A stretch of DNA of 64,000 bases, taken from contig NZ_JAKWJR010000006.1 in assembly GCF_022761125.1 (NCBI RefSeq), positions 186,001 through 250,000 of the forward strand, in the 5' to 3' direction. This stretch comes from Nocardioides sp. SR21. GTDB taxonomy: Bacteria; Actinomycetota; Actinomycetes; Propionibacteriales; Nocardioidaceae. The notes beneath the pieces are model-generated. The model was not told the origin of the DNA. It searched no databases and saw nothing but the letters and a program-made list of their open reading frames with translations. A program made the translations under genes and the position numbers. Numbering within the stretch: position 1 is the stretch's first letter; each line of letters begins with the position of its first letter. Positions 61,944 to 64,000 of this stretch are shown piece after piece.

Positions 61944-62812
61944 GGCCGCAGCATCTGGTCCAGGGCGTGGCGGACCCGCTCGGAGTCCTCGCGGTACTTC
62001 ACCAGCGCGCCGAGCGTCGCCGCCGCGGACGCGAGGTCGATCTCCGTGGTGCCGAGGTGGTGCAGCGAACGCGCCCAGTCGAGCGTCTCCGCGACCCCCG
62101 GCGGCTTCTGCAGGTCGTCGCGGGCGCGCAGCTGCTGCACGAGCTCGACGACCTGGCGGCGCAGCGTCTCGGACACCTCCGGCGCCCGCGAGCGCAGGAT
62201 CTCGACCTCGCGCTCGAGGCCCGGGTGGTCGATCCAGTGGTAGAGGCAGCGCCGCTTCAGCGCGTCGTGCAGCTCGCGGGTGCGGTTGGACGTCAGCACC
62301 ACGATCGGCGGCGTCGCGGCGCGCACGGTGCCGAGCTCGGGGATCGTCACCTGGTACGTCGACAGCACCTCGAGCAGGAACGCCTCGAACTCGTCGTCGG
62401 CCCGGTCGACCTCGTCGACCAGCAGCACCGCCGGGCTGTCCTGCAGCGCCTGGAGCACCGGACGCGCGAGCAGGAACCGGGCGTCGTACAGGCTCTTCTC
62501 GGCCTCCTCCACGTCGGCGCCACCGGTCGCCTCCAGCGCCCTTAGGTGCAGGATCTGGCGCGGGAAGTCCCAGTCGTACAGGGCCTGCGTCGCGTCGATG
62601 CCCTCGTAGCACTGCAGCCGCACCAGGGGCAGGTCGAGGCTCTCCGCGATCGCCTCGGCGAGCGCGGTCTTGCCGGTGCCGGGCTCACCCTCGAGCAGCA
62701 GCGGCCGCTGCATCCGCAGGGCCAGGAACGCCACCGTCGCCAGCGCGTCGTCGGCGAGGTAGCCGGTCTCGTCGAGGCGGGCGGCGACGTCGGCCGGTGA
62801 CGCGAGGTCCAT
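61940..62812 (-). CDS. MoxR-family AAA ATPase (CoxD-like)
   Basis: A 290-residue MoxR ATPase. Walker A is LLEGEPGTGKTALAEAIA near 37-54, Walker B is AVLLVDEVDRADDEFE near 120, sensor 1 is IVVLTSNRTRELHD, and the arginine-finger region is LKRRCLYHWIDHP. It likely acts with the VWA protein in enzyme maturation. TAGCCT 7 nt before ATG 62812 marks the promoter of the maturation operon (MoxR-VWA-XdhC-cupin-hydrolase). It is 14 bp downstream of the MobA-like gene. Confidence 0.92.
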   Translation of the reverse strand: MDLASPADVAARLDETGYLADDALATVAFLALRMQRPLLLEGEPGTGKTALAEAIAESLDLPLVRLQCYEGIDATQALYDWDFPRQILHLRALEATGGADVEEAEKSLYDARFLLARPVLQALQDSPAVLLVDEVDRADDEFEAFLLEVLSTYQVTIPELGTVRAATPPIVVLTSNRTRELHDALKRRCLYHWIDHPGLEREVEILRSRAPEVSETLRRQVVELVQQLRARDDLQKPPGVAETLDWARSLHHLGTTEIDLASAAATLGALVKYREDSERVRHALDQMLRP

Positions 62813-62819
62813 ACGACCC

Positions 62820-62825
62820 AGGCTA
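62820..62825 (-). promoter_or_regulatory. -10 box TAGCCT of the maturation operon
   Basis: TAGCCT lies 7 nt before ATG 62812. Confidence 0.5.
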
Positions 62826-62826
62826 C

Positions 62827-63369
62827 TCAGGGGGTGTCGGCGTCCCGCCCCGTCGCGAGGTCGACACACTCGACCAGCTCGACGTCGCGGGCGGCGAGGT
62901 AGCCCTTCGCCCCCTCGTCACCGTCGGCCTCGGCGGCCACGGCCGCCCAGTGGTCGCGGCCGAGCACGACCGGGTGGCCGGGCCTCCCCGCGTACGTCGC
63001 GCGCCGCAGGGTGCTCGCGACCGGCGGCGGGTCGAGGAGGCGGCGTACGACGTCCGCCGTGACGTCCGGCAGGTCGACGAGCATCAGCAGGACGGCGTCG
63101 GCGTCGGAGGTCTCGGCCGCTGCCAGCCCCGCGCGGAGCGAGGCCGACATGCCGTCCTGCCAGTCCGCGGCGACGACCGCGCTCGCACCGGTGCCCTCGA
63201 GCAGCGGCAGCGCCTCCTCGGCGCGGGCACCGAGGACCACGGTCACCGGGGCGCAGCCGCCGTCGGTCAGCACCTGCACGCCGCGGACCAGCCAGCCGGG
63301 CACGAGCGCCTTCGGCATGCCCATCCGCGAGCCCGCGCCCGCGGCCAGGAGCAGCCCGTCGACCGTCAC
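62827..63369 (-). CDS. MobA-like NTP transferase
   Basis: A 180-residue nucleotidyltransferase of the MobA/MocA type, expected to add CMP or GMP to molybdopterin. The start is GTG 63369, whose TGA overlap joins it to the anti-sigma-like gene. The nucleotide site is LLLAAGAGSRMGMPKALV; the metal Asp is in LMLVDLPDVTADVV. The segment between PKALV and WLVRGVQVL is unusually short (PG only), where most homologues have a longer loop. The family is clear; nucleotide preference is not. Confidence 0.82.
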   Translation of the reverse strand: MTVDGLLLAAGAGSRMGMPKALVPGWLVRGVQVLTDGGCAPVTVVLGARAEEALPLLEGTGASAVVAADWQDGMSASLRAGLAAAETSDADAVLLMLVDLPDVTADVVRRLLDPPPVASTLRRATYAGRPGHPVVLGRDHWAAVAAEADGDEGAKGYLAARDVELVECVDLATGRDADTP

Positions 63370-64000
63370 CCGGCGAACGCTCGGGCGTAGATGGTCGCGA
63401 GCTCGTCGGAGTACGCCGCGCTGAAGCCGCACAGCGTGACCCGTCCATCGGTCGCGGAGACCAGGTAGCGGCCGCCGTCCTCGAAGCTCACCGCGCTCAG
63501 CAGCAGCTGCATGTCGGCCGACGGCGCCTGCACCTCGACGGTGTCGGTGGGGTCGCCGGCGTACCAGGTGGTCGGCGTCAGCGTGACCGTGCTGCCGTCG
63601 ATGCCGGTGACGGTGCCGTCGAAGGCGACGGTCTGCCCGGCGAGGACCTCGGCGCTCGGCACCATGCACTTGGCGGCGTACGCCGCTTCCTGCGGCGCCG
63701 ACAGCACGGTGACCGTCGGGTCGCTCACTTGGACGGGGTCGACCGCGACCGGCGTGGTCGAGTCGTCGTTCAGCTGCAGGAACGCGAAGATCCCGACCCC
63801 GGCGATGATCACGGCCGCCGCGGCCGCCACCAGCCAGGTGAGCGGGCTGCGGTCGTGCGTGCCGGTCTCGCGGTTCTCGGTGGTGAGCTCGGTGCTCATG
63901 ACGTCCTCCAGGAGTCGGGCCACCCGCTCGGGGTCGGCCGGCGGCAGGGAGGCAGCCGGGTCGGACGCCTGCAGGCGGTGCAGCAGCTCGTCGTCGTTCA
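63366..64000 (-). CDS. Anti-sigma-like single-pass membrane protein (start codon cut by window edge)
   Basis: The frame runs to the last base of the window, where TG (63999-64000) is the end of an xTG codon; the missing first base is outside. The next codons read NDDELLHRLQASDPAASLPP. The protein would be about 211 residues, with a cytoplasmic N-terminus, a membrane helix (LTWLVAAAAAVIIAGVGIFAFLQL) and an extracytoplasmic C-terminal region with two cysteines (CMVPSA, LCGFSAAYS). The layout resembles anti-sigma factors. A sigma gene is expected just outside. Met codons at 63923 and 63899 are internal. Confidence 0.7.
   Translation of the reverse strand, partial: NDDELLHRLQASDPAASLPPADPERVARLLEDVMSTELTTENRETGTHDRSPLTWLVAAAAAVIIAGVGIFAFLQLNDDSTTPVAVDPVQVSDPTVTVLSAPQEAAYAAKCMVPSAEVLAGQTVAFDGTVTGIDGSTVTLTPTTWYAGDPTDTVEVQAPSADMQLLLSAVSFEDGGRYLVSATDGRVTLCGFSAAYSDELATIYARAFAG

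Overview
The window is about 70% G+C DNA with a streptomycin operon in actinobacterial order, a CspB-type cold-shock protein, DUF2530, DUF3027, CGNR and XPB-helicase genes, LexA boxes of the TCGAAC-N4-GTTCGA type and many apparently leaderless genes. This points to a free-living actinomycete. I favour the Nocardioidaceae (Nocardioides-like), but only from gene content and general resemblance. Genes are dense on both strands: no gap between genes exceeds about 200 bp, and no tRNA, rRNA, IS, prophage or CRISPR was seen.

Layout. 0-1.7 kb: the 3' part of a class-III aminotransferase and a DUF4190 membrane protein. 1.8-6.1 kb (minus): tuf, fusA, rpsG, rpsL, transcribed in the order rpsL-rpsG-fusA-tuf. 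6.3-12.8 kb: a MarR regulator with an MFS exporter, a purine permease divergent from DUF2530, DUF3027, a second MFS protein and a CspB-like protein. This order resembles a conserved actinobacterial block that, from memory, continues as the helicase pair at 24-29 kb. 12.8-24.3 kb: a HAD-LarE fusion, an ECF sigma factor with a membrane propeller protein, an acyl-CoA synthetase, a DHFR-like reductase, an SRPBCC protein, a secreted M6 protease, and a PP2C/FHA/RDD-FHA signalling operon. 24.3-30.1 kb (plus): a Helicase_C_3/WYL-like protein, a CGNR zinc-finger protein, XPB helicase and RtcB ligase. 30.1-33.7 kb: a TetR regulator divergent from a flavin oxidoreductase with an almost ideal promoter and operator, then TrpB2. 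33.7-41.5 kb: a secreted hydrolase, SerA, a surface protein, a ketosteroid-isomerase-fold protein, an HD protein, DUF4031 and CutC. 41.6-51.2 kb: a GntR/HutC regulator, an ABC exporter pair, a LexA-controlled AlkB, an aldo-keto reductase, LemA with DUF2207, and an MFS protein.

51.2-63.4 kb (minus) is a molybdenum-hydroxylase island. The structural genes lie in the order S-L-M-G (2Fe-2S, Mo subunit, FAD subunit, CoxG-like). The maturation genes are a MobA-like nucleotidyltransferase, a MoxR ATPase, a VWA protein and XdhC, followed by a cupin and a lipoprotein hydrolase. Between the two blocks sit a GAF-winged-helix regulator and an FAD/NAD(P)-binding protein. The large subunit has AYRGAGR in place of the AYxCSFR loop of true CO dehydrogenases, so the substrate is unknown. 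The window ends in the first codon of an anti-sigma-like membrane protein.

Two themes recur. First, about twenty genes have a TANNNT-type -10 box 6-8 nt before the start codon, which suggests leaderless transcripts. Second, several families of short palindromic repeats lie mainly at convergent gene ends, where they supply stop codons and hairpins; one copy is read in frame inside the CoxG-like gene.
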